A DNA stretch of 64,000 nucleotides from SHVO01 sp041905525. Its GTDB lineage: Bacteria; Pseudomonadota; Alphaproteobacteria; Rhodospirillales; Rhodospirillaceae. The translations under genes were made by a program, and so were the position numbers. The stretch is taken from contig JAYRKY010000003.1 in assembly GCA_041905525.1 (NCBI GenBank), forward strand, positions 1 through 64,000, in the 5' to 3' direction. Under the pieces are notes generated by a model. The model worked only from the letters and a program-made list of their open reading frames with translations, made no database searches and was not told the DNA's origin. Positions 1 through 7,548 of this stretch are shown piece after piece. Position 1 is the first letter of the stretch, and the number at the start of each line of letters is the position of its first letter.

Positions 1-464
1 TACGCCAGCACGTCTGTGTGCGTGACGCGCCCGCCGCGTCCGGTGCCCTGGACGTCCTTAGGATCGACATTGTGTTCCGCGATCAGGCGGCGCACCGCCG
101 GCGACAGCCCAAGCGCCGCGGCGGTGTCCCCGCTATGCCCGCGTTCGCGCGGCGCGAGCGGCGCGGGGGGACCGTTGCCGCCCGGCGCAGTTTGCACCGA
201 CGCGGCCGGCGCGGCAGCCGGCTTTGCAGCGCCGGCCGAGACCCGCCCGATCAACGCGCCCGGCGCGACATCGGAGCCCACTTCGATCGGCAGATGTTCG
301 AGATGACCGGCGGCAGGGGCGACGACTTCCATCGTCACCTTGTCGGTTTCCAGCTCGGCGACCGGCTCGTCGACCTTTACCTGGGCGCCCGCGGCCTTGA
401 GCCAGCCCTTGAATTTGAAACGCGTGCCTTCCGTCTGCTCGGACGGGACAATGATGTCGGTCAT
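1..464 (-). CDS. Dihydrolipoamide acyltransferase (E2) of a 2-oxoacid dehydrogenase complex, partial
   Basis: The N-terminal 154 residues are present; the gene runs off the left edge. It begins MTDIIVPSEQTEG and holds a lipoyl domain with the lipoylated lysine in ETDKVTM (about residue 42). An Ala/Pro-rich linker (about 80-110) follows, then a peripheral subunit-binding domain (LSPAVRRLIAEHNVDPKDV, then GTGRGGRVTHTDVL). The catalytic domain lies outside the window. E2 would carry acyl groups from E1 to CoA in the cytoplasm. The start lies 10 bases after the E1 stop codon, so the two are almost certainly co-transcribed. Whether the substrate is branched-chain 2-oxoacids or pyruvate cannot be told from this fragment; the fused E1 and the Lrp neighbour favour branched-chain. 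Confidence 0.9.
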   Translation of the reverse strand, partial: MTDIIVPSEQTEGTRFKFKGWLKAAGAQVKVDEPVAELETDKVTMEVVAPAAGHLEHLPIEVGSDVAPGALIGRVSAGAAKPAAAPAASVQTAPGGNGPPAPLAPRERGHSGDTAAALGLSPAVRRLIAEHNVDPKDVQGTGRGGRVTHTDVLA

Positions 465-474
465 GGCGATTCCC

Positions 475-2574
475 TTAGAACGTCACGAGTTCGACGATGG
501 CGTCGCGGATCGTATCGACCCCTGGCACCGCAGCTTGCAGCAAGACCGGATTATAGGGGCTCGGGATGTCCGGCATGGTGAGCCGCTCCGGCGGCGCATC
601 CAGATCCAGGAAGCATTCCCGGCTCACCACCGCGACGATTTCCGCGCCAAAGCCGGCCGTCGCGTTATCTTCATGCACCACGAGGCAGCGCCGCGTCTTA
701 CGAACAGACTCCAGCACCATCTCCCGGTCCCACGGCATCAAGGTGCGCAGATCGATGACATCGGCCGTGTACCCCGAGGCCTTGGCTGCTTCTTCGCAGC
801 GATCAACCATCGCGCCCCAAGCAACCAGGGTGATGTGTTCGCCCGTCATAGTCTTGGTGCCCTTGCCGAAGGGCACGACATAGTCATCGCCCGGATAGGG
901 GCGGCGCGACCAAGCATGGTCGAGCATCGCGCGATGTTCGAAATAGACGACCGGGTCGTTGCCGCGCAGGGCCGCGCGCAGCAGGCCCACCGCATCTTCG
1001 GCGTTGGACGGCACCGCGACTTTCCACCCGATGGCATGCACCCATTGCACTTCGTTTGTCTGGCTGTGCCACGGGTCGCCGCACTTGGAGAAACCACCCG
1101 CCATGCGCACCACCATCGGCGCGGCGAAACGGTTTCCGGTGCGCCAGCGCAGCGTGCCGCAATCGTTCAACTGCTCCACGGCGGGCTCGGCATATTTGCG
1201 GAATTGAATCTCAGGCACCGGGAGCAAACCCGCCATCGCCATGCCCACCGCGCGGCCGATGATGCCTTCCTCGGAAAGACTTGTGTCGAAGACGCGCTGG
1301 TCGCCGAACTTTTCCTGTAGGCCCATCGTCACCGCATGCACGCCGCCTTTCGGTCCGACGTCTTCGCCGAACAGGACCATCTTCGGATTGGTGGCAAGTT
1401 CCACCTCGAGCGTGCGGCGGATGGCGGTGACCATATTGATTCGCGGACCTTGCGGGTTCGGCACCTCGGTTGAGGCCGGAAACTGATGTCCCGACGGCAG
1501 GAGGCCGCCGATCTGCTGCAGATCAGGCTTGCCCGATGCATCCACTTCCGAAAAAACGTGACGTTGAAGCTGCTTGGTATCGAAATTTGGGCGCTGTGAT
1601 GCGGCTTCAAGCGCCGCCTCCACATCACGCCCGGCCTGTTCTTCGAGCTCGGCCCACTTCTTTTCCGAAAACACGGAAGGAACGAGAAACGCCTTCAATT
1701 TCGGCAGCGGATCGCGGGTCCTTTCCTCGGCTATCCGCTCGGCGCCCTTATAGGCCTGTGTGTCTTGACCCGAGTGTCCCGCCAGGCGCGGTACGGTCAA
1801 CCGCAGCAGTGCCGGGCCCTGACGGTCGCGGACGTGAGTCGTCGCTTCATTGACGAGACGCGCAGCTTCGGCGGGGTCGGTGCCGTCACCGTTGAAGATG
1901 GTGAGGTTCTTGAAGCTCGCGAGGTTGAGCGCGATGTTCGCGCCCGGCGTCTGGAACGTCGACGGCACGGAGATGCCGTAGCCGTTGTCCTCGATATAAA
2001 AAAGCATTGGCAGCTTGAGGGTCGTCGCAATCGTGAGCGAGGCCCAGAAACCATTGGTGGCTACAGATGCGTCGCCGCCGAGGACAACGGCGATGGCGTT
2101 GCCGACGTTCTTATCCTTGAGGACATTCCGGTAGTATTCGATTGCCTGCGCCCACCCGGCCGTCGGCGTGTACTGCGTCCCGACCCCACCCGCCATCGGC
2201 AGGCCCTTCGCGCCGCCGGGGTTCGGGAAATTGAACACCGTCCCCACATCCTTACCGTCGCTGTAGCCACCGACCTTCATCAATGTGGCCGCCATGACTT
2301 CTTCCAACGGGATGCCAAGGCCCAGCAGCAGCGGACGCGAGCGATAATAACCGGCTGCCGCGTCATAAGCGTGGGTCAGGCGCTGCGAAAGGATGATCTG
2401 TGCCAGATCGTGGCCACGGCCGGAGAACTGGTAGAACATCTTCCGTTCCGGCAGCAGCTTCTGCTCTTCGATGTCGTCGAGCCGTCGCGAGAGGAACAGC
2501 GCGCGCGCGACTTTCTCCCAGTCGACGTTGGCCGTGACGTTATGAGCGGCGGTGACGGCCTGAGTTTTGGCCAT
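475..2574 (-). CDS. 2-oxoacid dehydrogenase E1, fused alpha and beta subunits
   Basis: A 699-residue ThDP-dependent E1 with both subunits in one chain. The first half is E1-alpha-like: RGHDLAQ, then a ThDP/Mg site in LGGDASVATNGFW with the partner asparagine in YIEDNGYGIS. The second half, from about residue 380, is the E1-beta pyrimidine-binding and C-terminal part (LFGEDVGPKGGVHAVT, LSEEGIIGRAVGMAMAGL, PSPYNP). It would decarboxylate a 2-oxoacid and pass the acyl group to the downstream E2. The ATG at 2574 is preceded by GGGAGG at good spacing; an in-frame TTG 15 bases upstream overlaps that site and was not chosen. The gene is divergent from an Lrp-type regulator. Fused E1s of this type occur in branched-chain or acetoin-type complexes; exact substrate unproven. 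Confidence 0.88.
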   Translation of the reverse strand: MAKTQAVTAAHNVTANVDWEKVARALFLSRRLDDIEEQKLLPERKMFYQFSGRGHDLAQIILSQRLTHAYDAAAGYYRSRPLLLGLGIPLEEVMAATLMKVGGYSDGKDVGTVFNFPNPGGAKGLPMAGGVGTQYTPTAGWAQAIEYYRNVLKDKNVGNAIAVVLGGDASVATNGFWASLTIATTLKLPMLFYIEDNGYGISVPSTFQTPGANIALNLASFKNLTIFNGDGTDPAEAARLVNEATTHVRDRQGPALLRLTVPRLAGHSGQDTQAYKGAERIAEERTRDPLPKLKAFLVPSVFSEKKWAELEEQAGRDVEAALEAASQRPNFDTKQLQRHVFSEVDASGKPDLQQIGGLLPSGHQFPASTEVPNPQGPRINMVTAIRRTLEVELATNPKMVLFGEDVGPKGGVHAVTMGLQEKFGDQRVFDTSLSEEGIIGRAVGMAMAGLLPVPEIQFRKYAEPAVEQLNDCGTLRWRTGNRFAAPMVVRMAGGFSKCGDPWHSQTNEVQWVHAIGWKVAVPSNAEDAVGLLRAALRGNDPVVYFEHRAMLDHAWSRRPYPGDDYVVPFGKGTKTMTGEHITLVAWGAMVDRCEEAAKASGYTADVIDLRTLMPWDREMVLESVRKTRRCLVVHEDNATAGFGAEIVAVVSRECFLDLDAPPERLTMPDIPSPYNPVLLQAAVPGVDTIRDAIVELVTF

Positions 2575-2667
2575 GCGGTATCCTCCCAACAGTACGTGAT
2601 ATGGATGAAGTGTACCGGCGAGCGGGCGGACATTCTCGGCGAATTTTTAAACAAAAGCGTAAAAATA

Positions 2668-2711
2668 GTGATATAATCACTCCAATAGTAAGAATTCGGT
2701 GTGATTTTCAC
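2668..2711. promoter_or_regulatory. Candidate Lrp operator in the E1/Lrp intergenic region
   Basis: An AT-rich stretch, unlike the GC-rich surroundings, with two short dyads: GTGAT-ata-ATCAC (2668-2680) and GTGA-ttt-TCAC (2701-2711). They lie about 30 bp apart between the divergent E1 gene and the Lrp-family gene. Lrp/AsnC octamers commonly bind several spaced imperfect palindromes, so these are plausible autoregulatory and operon-control sites. Inference from position and symmetry only. Confidence 0.45.
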
Positions 2712-2712
2712 T

Positions 2713-3186
2713 ATGATTGAACTGGACACCGCCGATATTCGCATCCTCCGCCTCCTTCAAAGCGAGGGCCGGATCGCGGTCGTCGACTTGGCTGAGCGGG
2801 TCAATCTGTCCGCGACCGCCTGCCACAAGCGAATCGACAAACTGGAGAAGGCCGGCGTGATCACGGGCTACGGGGCGAACGTCGCGCTCCGCGCCATCGG
2901 CTATCAGGTGGAAGCCTTTGTCGCCGTGACCATCGATCGTCAGGCGAAGATCACCGCCGATAGTTTCATGGCCGAGATTCAGAAGCTCGACAGTCTGCGC
3001 GCCTGCTATCTCCTGTCGGGCGACACAGACTTTCTGCTGCATGTCATCGCACCCGACCTCGACGCCTACACCCGCGGCGTCCTGAATCAGATCATGACAT
3101 TGCCCGGCGCGCAGGCCGTACGCACATCCTTCGTGCTGGACAAGATGGTCTCGACCTCCCCGCTCGTCCCGCCGGTGCGCGGCTAA
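2713..3186 (+). CDS. Lrp/AsnC-family regulator (BkdR-like position)
   Basis: A 157-residue one-domain Lrp protein: N-terminal winged helix-turn-helix (LDTADIRILRLLQSEGRI to VNLSATACHKRIDKLEKAGVI), then the RAM ligand-binding ferredoxin-like domain (YLLSGDTDFLLHVIAPDL). Usual length for the family. The ATG at 2713 gives the canonical beginning MIELDTADIR; a GTG four codons upstream lies inside the candidate operator. It is divergent from the fused E1 gene, as BkdR regulators are from branched-chain dehydrogenase operons, so an amino-acid-responsive activator of that operon is the simplest reading. It converges with a second Lrp gene two bases away. Confidence 0.9.
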   Translation: MIELDTADIRILRLLQSEGRIAVVDLAERVNLSATACHKRIDKLEKAGVITGYGANVALRAIGYQVEAFVAVTIDRQAKITADSFMAEIQKLDSLRACYLLSGDTDFLLHVIAPDLDAYTRGVLNQIMTLPGAQAVRTSFVLDKMVSTSPLVPPVRG

Positions 3187-3188
3187 AT

Positions 3189-3662
3189 CTATCGTCGCGG
3201 CAAGGGCAGAGCCGTCGTCATCTTCACTTCGGAAAGACTGACGAACGTCGAGGCTTCGCGCACGCCTGGGATACAGGAGAGTTTCTTGAAATAGAAATCC
3301 TCGTACGCGTGCAGATCGGGCGTGATGACGCGCAGCAAGAAATCGAATGCGCCCAGAAGCACATGGCATTCGAGAACCTCGGGCATGGTTTTCATGCGCT
3401 CGGTGAAGTCGCGAATGTACTGCGGATCGTGCTGCTGAACGTTCACCTTGACGAAGAACTGCGTCCGCATATCGAGCTTGTCGCGATTCAACAGCGCGAC
3501 CGTCTTCTTGACGTAACCTTCGACGGTGAGACGCTTAATCCGATTGCTGCAGGTCGAAGTGGAGATGCCGACCGCTTCAGAGATTTCGGCCGAGGACCGC
3601 GAGGCGTCCTCCTGCAACTCGGCGAGGATCTTCAGATCGACAGCATCGAGACTGGACGGCAC
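3189..3662 (-). CDS. Lrp/AsnC-family regulator
   Basis: A second Lrp protein of 157 residues: wHTH with LDAVDLKILAELQEDASRSS and VGISTSTCSNRIKRLTVEGYV, then a RAM domain (CHVLLGAFDFLLRVITPDL). Sequence differs clearly from the convergent neighbour, so this is not a recent duplication. It begins four bases after the stop of the 2-hydroxyacid dehydrogenase and appears to be the last gene of the operon with nitronate monooxygenase, GST and dehydrogenase. A role as local regulator of that operon is inferred from position. Confidence 0.88.
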   Translation of the reverse strand: MPSSLDAVDLKILAELQEDASRSSAEISEAVGISTSTCSNRIKRLTVEGYVKKTVALLNRDKLDMRTQFFVKVNVQQHDPQYIRDFTERMKTMPEVLECHVLLGAFDFLLRVITPDLHAYEDFYFKKLSCIPGVREASTFVSLSEVKMTTALPLPRR

Positions 3663-3666
3663 GCGT

Positions 3667-4620
3667 TTAGTACCCGCGCTTCAGATCGACGACGCCCGCC
3701 GGCCGCGCGCCGCGCTCGAGACTCGCCACATCCTGGATCACCTGCGGGATAATCGTGAGCGGATTTGAATCGGCCGCCACATGCGGGGTGATCAATACAT
3801 TGTCCATCGCCCAAAGGGGATTGTCCGGCGGCAGCGGCTCCGGGGTGAAGACGTCGAGCACGGCGCCGTTCAGAATGCCCGACCGCAGAGCCGCGATCAG
3901 ATCGTCTTGAACCACCGTATCCCCGCGTCCGGCGTTCACGAAATACTTCGGCCCCGGCCGTTGGCGGCCAAGGCGTGCGAATACGTCTTTATCGACGAGA
4001 CCCGTCGTGTCATCGGTGCGCGGCAGCACGTTGACGAGAATGTCGACCGACTCAAGGAGCTCATTCAAGGCAGGCCGGCCGGCGTGAATAGGAAACGCGG
4101 AGTCGGCGCGGGGGCTCCGCGCCCATCCGACCACATCGAACCCGAGAGCCTTGAGGGCCCGGCCGCTGGACTGACCCATGACCCCCGCGCCCATCAATCC
4201 GACGCGCAGGCCCGACGCCGCGCTCTGGTCGGGCGGATCCCATATCCGCTGCTTTTGGTGGCGCAGATAAAGTGGAATTTGCCGGTGCAGAAAAAGCGCC
4301 GCGAACGTCACGTACTCTGCCATCCGCGCTGAGAGGTCGGGATCGATGACGCGGTAAACCGGAAGGTCGGTCCTATCCTTGAGCGGGGCAAGGTGATCTA
4401 CACCCGCGCCGAGAGAAAAGACCGCGCGCGGATCAGGGAAAGCCCTGTAAAGCTCCGGGTCCGCTTTCCACGCGCAGATGACATAAGGAGATGTTGGCTG
4501 GAACGCGCCATCTTGCGGCCAGAAATGGACCGTGCGTCCTTGCGCGGCAGCTTGAAAGTGACCGCGCCAGGACGCCGGATCCCAAGGTCCGACCGCAACG
4601 ATGATCGCGAACTGGCTCAG
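3667..4620 (-). CDS. 2-hydroxyacid dehydrogenase, GhrA (glyoxylate/hydroxypyruvate reductase A) type, probable CTG start
   Basis: NAD(P)-dependent D-2-hydroxyacid dehydrogenase. The Rossmann motif is GLMGAGVMGQ; the catalytic Arg is in VNAGRGDTVV, Glu in FTPEPLPPDNPLW, His in TPHVAADS. The first ATG (4323) gives only 218 residues, but the frame stays open upstream and encodes the conserved N-terminal part of the family (AVGPWDPASW, YVICAW, FSLGAGVDHL). No ATG, GTG or TTG exists between the preceding in-frame stop and this region. A CTG at 4620 overlaps the GST stop as CTGA and has GAAGG at correct spacing upstream. This gives about 317 residues, close to E. coli GhrA. The likely role is reduction of glyoxylate or hydroxypyruvate; substrate not proven. 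An ATG lost to mutation or sequencing error is the alternative. Confidence 0.82.
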   Translation of the reverse strand: MSQFAIIVAVGPWDPASWRGHFQAAAQGRTVHFWPQDGAFQPTSPYVICAWKADPELYRAFPDPRAVFSLGAGVDHLAPLKDRTDLPVYRVIDPDLSARMAEYVTFAALFLHRQIPLYLRHQKQRIWDPPDQSAASGLRVGLMGAGVMGQSSGRALKALGFDVVGWARSPRADSAFPIHAGRPALNELLESVDILVNVLPRTDDTTGLVDKDVFARLGRQRPGPKYFVNAGRGDTVVQDDLIAALRSGILNGAVLDVFTPEPLPPDNPLWAMDNVLITPHVAADSNPLTIIPQVIQDVASLERGARPAGVVDLKRGY

Positions 4621-5231
4621 ATAAGACCTTCAGCTTTCATAGCGGCCTGGGTATGCGGACGACCCAGCACACGCGCCTGGAAGGCCTGCAGCTTAGGCCA
4701 AGGGCCGATATCGACGCCAGTGAAGTTCGACCAATTCACGACCGTAAACAGATACGCATCGGCGATCGTGAATTTATCGCCCGTCAGATAGGCGCGGCCG
4801 TCCGCCAGGGCCTTCTCGATGAAATCGAAACGGCTGGCGAGACGCTCCTTAATCGACTTTTTCTGTTCATCGGTGGTGGCCGGGTTGAACAGCGGGCTGA
4901 AGGTCTTGTGGACTTCGCTGTTGGTGAAGACCAGCCATTCATTGACCCGCGCGCGCTCCAAAGTGCCCGGACGCGGGGCAAGATCGGAGCCCGGTTTTCC
5001 GTCGACGAGAAATTGAGTGATGGCCGCGCCTTCGGTCAGGACTTCTCCATTCCCGAGGCCCAGAGCCGGCACATAGCCCTTCGGATTGATCGTGTAGAAA
5101 TCCTTGCCGTCCTCGGTCTGATGGGTCTTGGTCGAGACTTTCACTAGGCTGAAGCTTTCCCCAAGTTCGCGCAGCACGATGTGCGGAGCGAGGGAACAGG
5201 CGCCGGGGGCGTAGTAAAGCTGATAGGTCAC
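4617..5231 (-). CDS. Glutathione S-transferase (bacterial beta class)
   Basis: 204 residues. The N-terminal thioredoxin-like domain starts YQLYYAPGACSLAPHIVLRE, with the Cys and Ser/Tyr region typical of beta-class GSTs, and NPKGYVPAL with the cis-proline. The all-helical C-terminal domain ends with the TGDKFTIADAYLFTV capping box. The start is the GTG at 5231, preceded by AAGGAG nine bases upstream; the frame continues open further upstream but that part is only antisense-like sequence overlapping the monooxygenase. It lies 41 bases after nitronate monooxygenase and is probably translationally coupled to the dehydrogenase. It would conjugate glutathione to electrophiles in the cytoplasm. Confidence 0.92.
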   Translation of the reverse strand: MTYQLYYAPGACSLAPHIVLRELGESFSLVKVSTKTHQTEDGKDFYTINPKGYVPALGLGNGEVLTEGAAITQFLVDGKPGSDLAPRPGTLERARVNEWLVFTNSEVHKTFSPLFNPATTDEQKKSIKERLASRFDFIEKALADGRAYLTGDKFTIADAYLFTVVNWSNFTGVDIGPWPKLQAFQARVLGRPHTQAAMKAEGLI

Positions 5232-5272
5232 GTGCGTGAACTCCTTGTGTGAAGATCGGACGAAGGCTTGAG

Positions 5273-6313
5273 TTAGAGGTTGGTGAGATCGGCCATCAAA
5301 GCCGCGACGGTGTGATGTTTCAGGTTCGGCGCCGATTGCCCGCACCAGACCGACACTAAATCGGTGCGTTGCTGAGCGCGCGCCGCGGCCTTCAATTTGT
5401 TGAGGAACCAGACTTGTATCGGGTAGGGCGCGATGTTGGTGGGCATCTCCTCGGCGAGACGATTGCGAACACCGCGCGCGAGACGGCCGGAGTAAGTCCG
5501 TGTCAATACGGTGTGCTCCGCCCGCGCGCTGAACAGCGCGGCGCGGTGCTCCGGGCTTGCCCCTGACTCCTCGCATGCCAGAAACGCGGTGCCGACTTGG
5601 ACTCCAGCCGCGCCAAGGGCAAGCGCGGCTTTGACACCGCGCACATCGACGATGCCGCCGGCGGCGATGACCGGAGCCTTCACGCGCGGAGCAACGATTT
5701 GGGTCAGGGAGAACGTTCCCATCAGAGAACTTTCCGACGACGCTAGGAACGATACCCGGTGGCCGCCCGCTTCGAAGCCGGTCGCAACGATGGCGTCCAC
5801 GCCCGCCTCGTCCAGCGCGACCGCTTCGGCGATCGTTGTGGCCGTGCCCACGGTGAGAATGCCTTTCTTGCGGCAGCGCGAAAGTTGGTCCGGCGTCGGA
5901 ATGCCAAAGACAAAGCTGAAAATGGCAGGCCGCGCCTCCAGCATCGCTTCGAACTGATCGGCAAAAGGCGCGTGCAAACGCTGCGGGCGCTCGGGCTTCG
6001 CCACACCGAGTTCGCGGTAGTAGGGCTCGAACAGAGGCCATAGGCGCTCGAACTCGGCCTCGGTGAGCTCTTCGCCGCCTGGATCGGAGACCGAGACCCA
6101 GAGATTGAGATTGAATGGCTGAGATGTACGCGCGCGAATGTCGGCCGCAAGTTTCAGTATATCTTCGGGCGCCAGGTGCTCGGCCCCGTACGATCCAACA
6201 GCGCCGAGATTGGAAGCACTGCCGGCGAGCGCCGGTGTCGAAAGGCCGCCGCCAAACGGACCCTGCACGATCGGATGACGGACGCCGAAACGCTTCGCGA
6301 ATTCCATATTCAT
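5273..6313 (-). CDS. Nitronate monooxygenase (2-nitropropane dioxygenase family)
   Basis: 346 residues, a TIM-barrel FMN enzyme. Visible family features are the N-terminal HPIVQGPFGGGLSTPALAG, the catalytic-His segment ATGFEAGGHR, APVIAAGGIVD, and GAAGVQVGTAFLACEES near the phosphate-binding end. It oxidises alkyl nitronates to carbonyl compounds and nitrite with FMN and O2. Together with GST and a hydroxyacid dehydrogenase it suggests a detoxification or carbonyl-handling operon. The HxlR regulator is divergent at its 5' side. Two in-frame ATGs (6313 and two codons later) are both possible starts. Confidence 0.93.
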   Translation of the reverse strand: MNMEFAKRFGVRHPIVQGPFGGGLSTPALAGSASNLGAVGSYGAEHLAPEDILKLAADIRARTSQPFNLNLWVSVSDPGGEELTEAEFERLWPLFEPYYRELGVAKPERPQRLHAPFADQFEAMLEARPAIFSFVFGIPTPDQLSRCRKKGILTVGTATTIAEAVALDEAGVDAIVATGFEAGGHRVSFLASSESSLMGTFSLTQIVAPRVKAPVIAAGGIVDVRGVKAALALGAAGVQVGTAFLACEESGASPEHRAALFSARAEHTVLTRTYSGRLARGVRNRLAEEMPTNIAPYPIQVWFLNKLKAAARAQQRTDLVSVWCGQSAPNLKHHTVAALMADLTNL

Positions 6314-6361
6314 GCCCCGACAGCTACGGGAATGAGTTACCTTTGTAAACTACGTATCGTT

Positions 6362-6380
6362 CGGATATCATTATTATCCG
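6362..6380. promoter_or_regulatory. Inverted repeat between nitronate monooxygenase and HxlR genes
   Basis: CGGATA-(7)-TATCCG, a perfect 6-bp dyad in the AT-richest part of the 120-bp divergent intergenic region. HxlR proteins bind as dimers to dyads in such positions. Operator role inferred. Confidence 0.4.
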
Positions 6381-6436
6381 GTTTCCGATTGGTAAGTCCG
6401 TTTCCAATTCGTAACGGCGGCGAGGACTCGCACCCG

Positions 6437-6790
6437 ATGGCGCTCAAGGTTCGCAAAAACAAATCGCCCGCTCCGCAATGCCCCATCGGCGAGTGCATGG
6501 CGTTTCTGCGCGGCGCATGGACACCAGCGATCATCTGGAACTTGAGCGGCGGCGCCCGGCGCTTCGGCGAATTGCGCAGCGACATCGGAAAGATTTCGGC
6601 AAAGGTTTTGACGCACCGGCTGCGCGAACTGGAGGACATGGGGGTCGTCCACCGCGACGTGAAACCGACGTCCCCGCCCTCGGTCGAATATTCGCTCTCG
6701 GAGCTTGGCAAGGAACTGCTGCCCGCCATCGCCGCGATTGTCAGCGTAGGGCACCGGCTGAAGAAGCGCTCCGCGCGCTTGGCCGCCTAA
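6437..6790 (+). CDS. HxlR-family transcriptional regulator
   Basis: 117 residues with the full HxlR winged helix: CPIGECMAFLRGAWTPAIIWNLSGGARRF, ISAKVLTHRLRELEDMGVVHR, SVEYSLSELGKELLP. The Cys after KSPAPQ is in the usual place for redox- or electrophile-responsive members. The ATG at 6437 matches family length; the frame is open further upstream but that sequence is promoter region. It is divergent from the nitronate monooxygenase operon and probably controls it, sensing an electrophile or aldehyde; the signal is inferred. Confidence 0.9.
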   Translation: MALKVRKNKSPAPQCPIGECMAFLRGAWTPAIIWNLSGGARRFGELRSDIGKISAKVLTHRLRELEDMGVVHRDVKPTSPPSVEYSLSELGKELLPAIAAIVSVGHRLKKRSARLAA

Positions 6791-6999
6791 TCGCTTTAAA
6801 TCCCTGCAATCAAACCAGGAATCGAACCCATCCGGGTCCGTTTTCGATCGGGTTTTGCGGCGGATTTTTGGCCGCAGGCGCAGCGGCGGACCTAACCCTT
6901 TGAACTATAAAGGGAAAAATCCACCCTAATCCCGCCTTGAATTCCGATTACAGAAATATGACCTATACGCCGGGGCTGATGGGGAGTTGTGGGAGTTTC

Positions 7000-7548
7000 A
7001 TGCAAAACTTAGATGCGGTATCCGGGCTCGATCGCGAACTGACCAAGATCGCGACGCGGATCAAAAATTTCCGATCGTGGACAAGCAGCATCGGCGCCAT
7101 CTGCGAATCGTCGCAGTTCCTGGCGCGCCGCATGCGCAACGCCATCAGTGACCCTTCACTGCCCGTGCTCGAACTCGGCGCGGGCTTCGGCTCGGTGACC
7201 GCGCTGCTGCCGGAGTCCACCGTCAGCGTTGAGCGTGAGAAAACACGCTACGAACATCTGAAGAAGATTTTCCCCGAGCGTACCATTCTCGATACCTGCG
7301 CCCTGCCCGCGCTGGCGCAGCTTTCGACGCCCACGGTCGTGGTCAGCAGCATCCCGAGCGTCAACAATCCCGAGTTCGAGTTCCTGCGGGACGGCATCGC
7401 TCAGGCTTATAAGGCCGGTATGATTGCCGAGCTCGTGACCTATACCTATTTCCCGCACGATCCGTTGACAGGCATCTTCGCCAAGAGCGAACTCGCCGGA
7501 CTTGAACTCCTGAACGTTCCGCCCGCTTTCGTGTGGAAATATTCATGA
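7000..7548 (+). CDS. SAM-dependent methyltransferase, PmtA/rRNA-dimethylase-like
   Basis: 182 residues. Motif I is PVLELGAGFGSVTALL followed by the acidic-loop VSVEREKTRYEHLKK; a catalytic-type region is VVVSSIPSVNN. This resembles the class I fold of phospholipid N-methyltransferases (PmtA) and related small proteins. The ATG at 7000 has GGGAG five bases upstream; the frame is open for another 20 codons with weaker starts. Its TGA overlaps the ATG of the next gene (ATGA). With a lipid-headgroup-transferase-like protein and a diacylglycerol kinase following, modification of a membrane lipid headgroup is a reasonable inference, not shown directly. Confidence 0.75.
   Translation: MQNLDAVSGLDRELTKIATRIKNFRSWTSSIGAICESSQFLARRMRNAISDPSLPVLELGAGFGSVTALLPESTVSVEREKTRYEHLKKIFPERTILDTCALPALAQLSTPTVVVSSIPSVNNPEFEFLRDGIAQAYKAGMIAELVTYTYFPHDPLTGIFAKSELAGLELLNVPPAFVWKYS

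Noticed and set aside
340..1320. 326-codon plus-strand frame opposite the E1 gene
   Set aside because: Shadow of the fused E1; no recognisable domain and no start signal.
5232..6041. Upstream extension of the GST frame to 474 codons
   Set aside because: The added part is low-complexity antisense to nitronate monooxygenase; GTG 5231 with AAGGAG gives a normal GST.
6856..6876. TGCGGC/GCCGCA hairpin after the HxlR gene as terminator
   Set aside because: The stem is only six base pairs, and no T-run follows.
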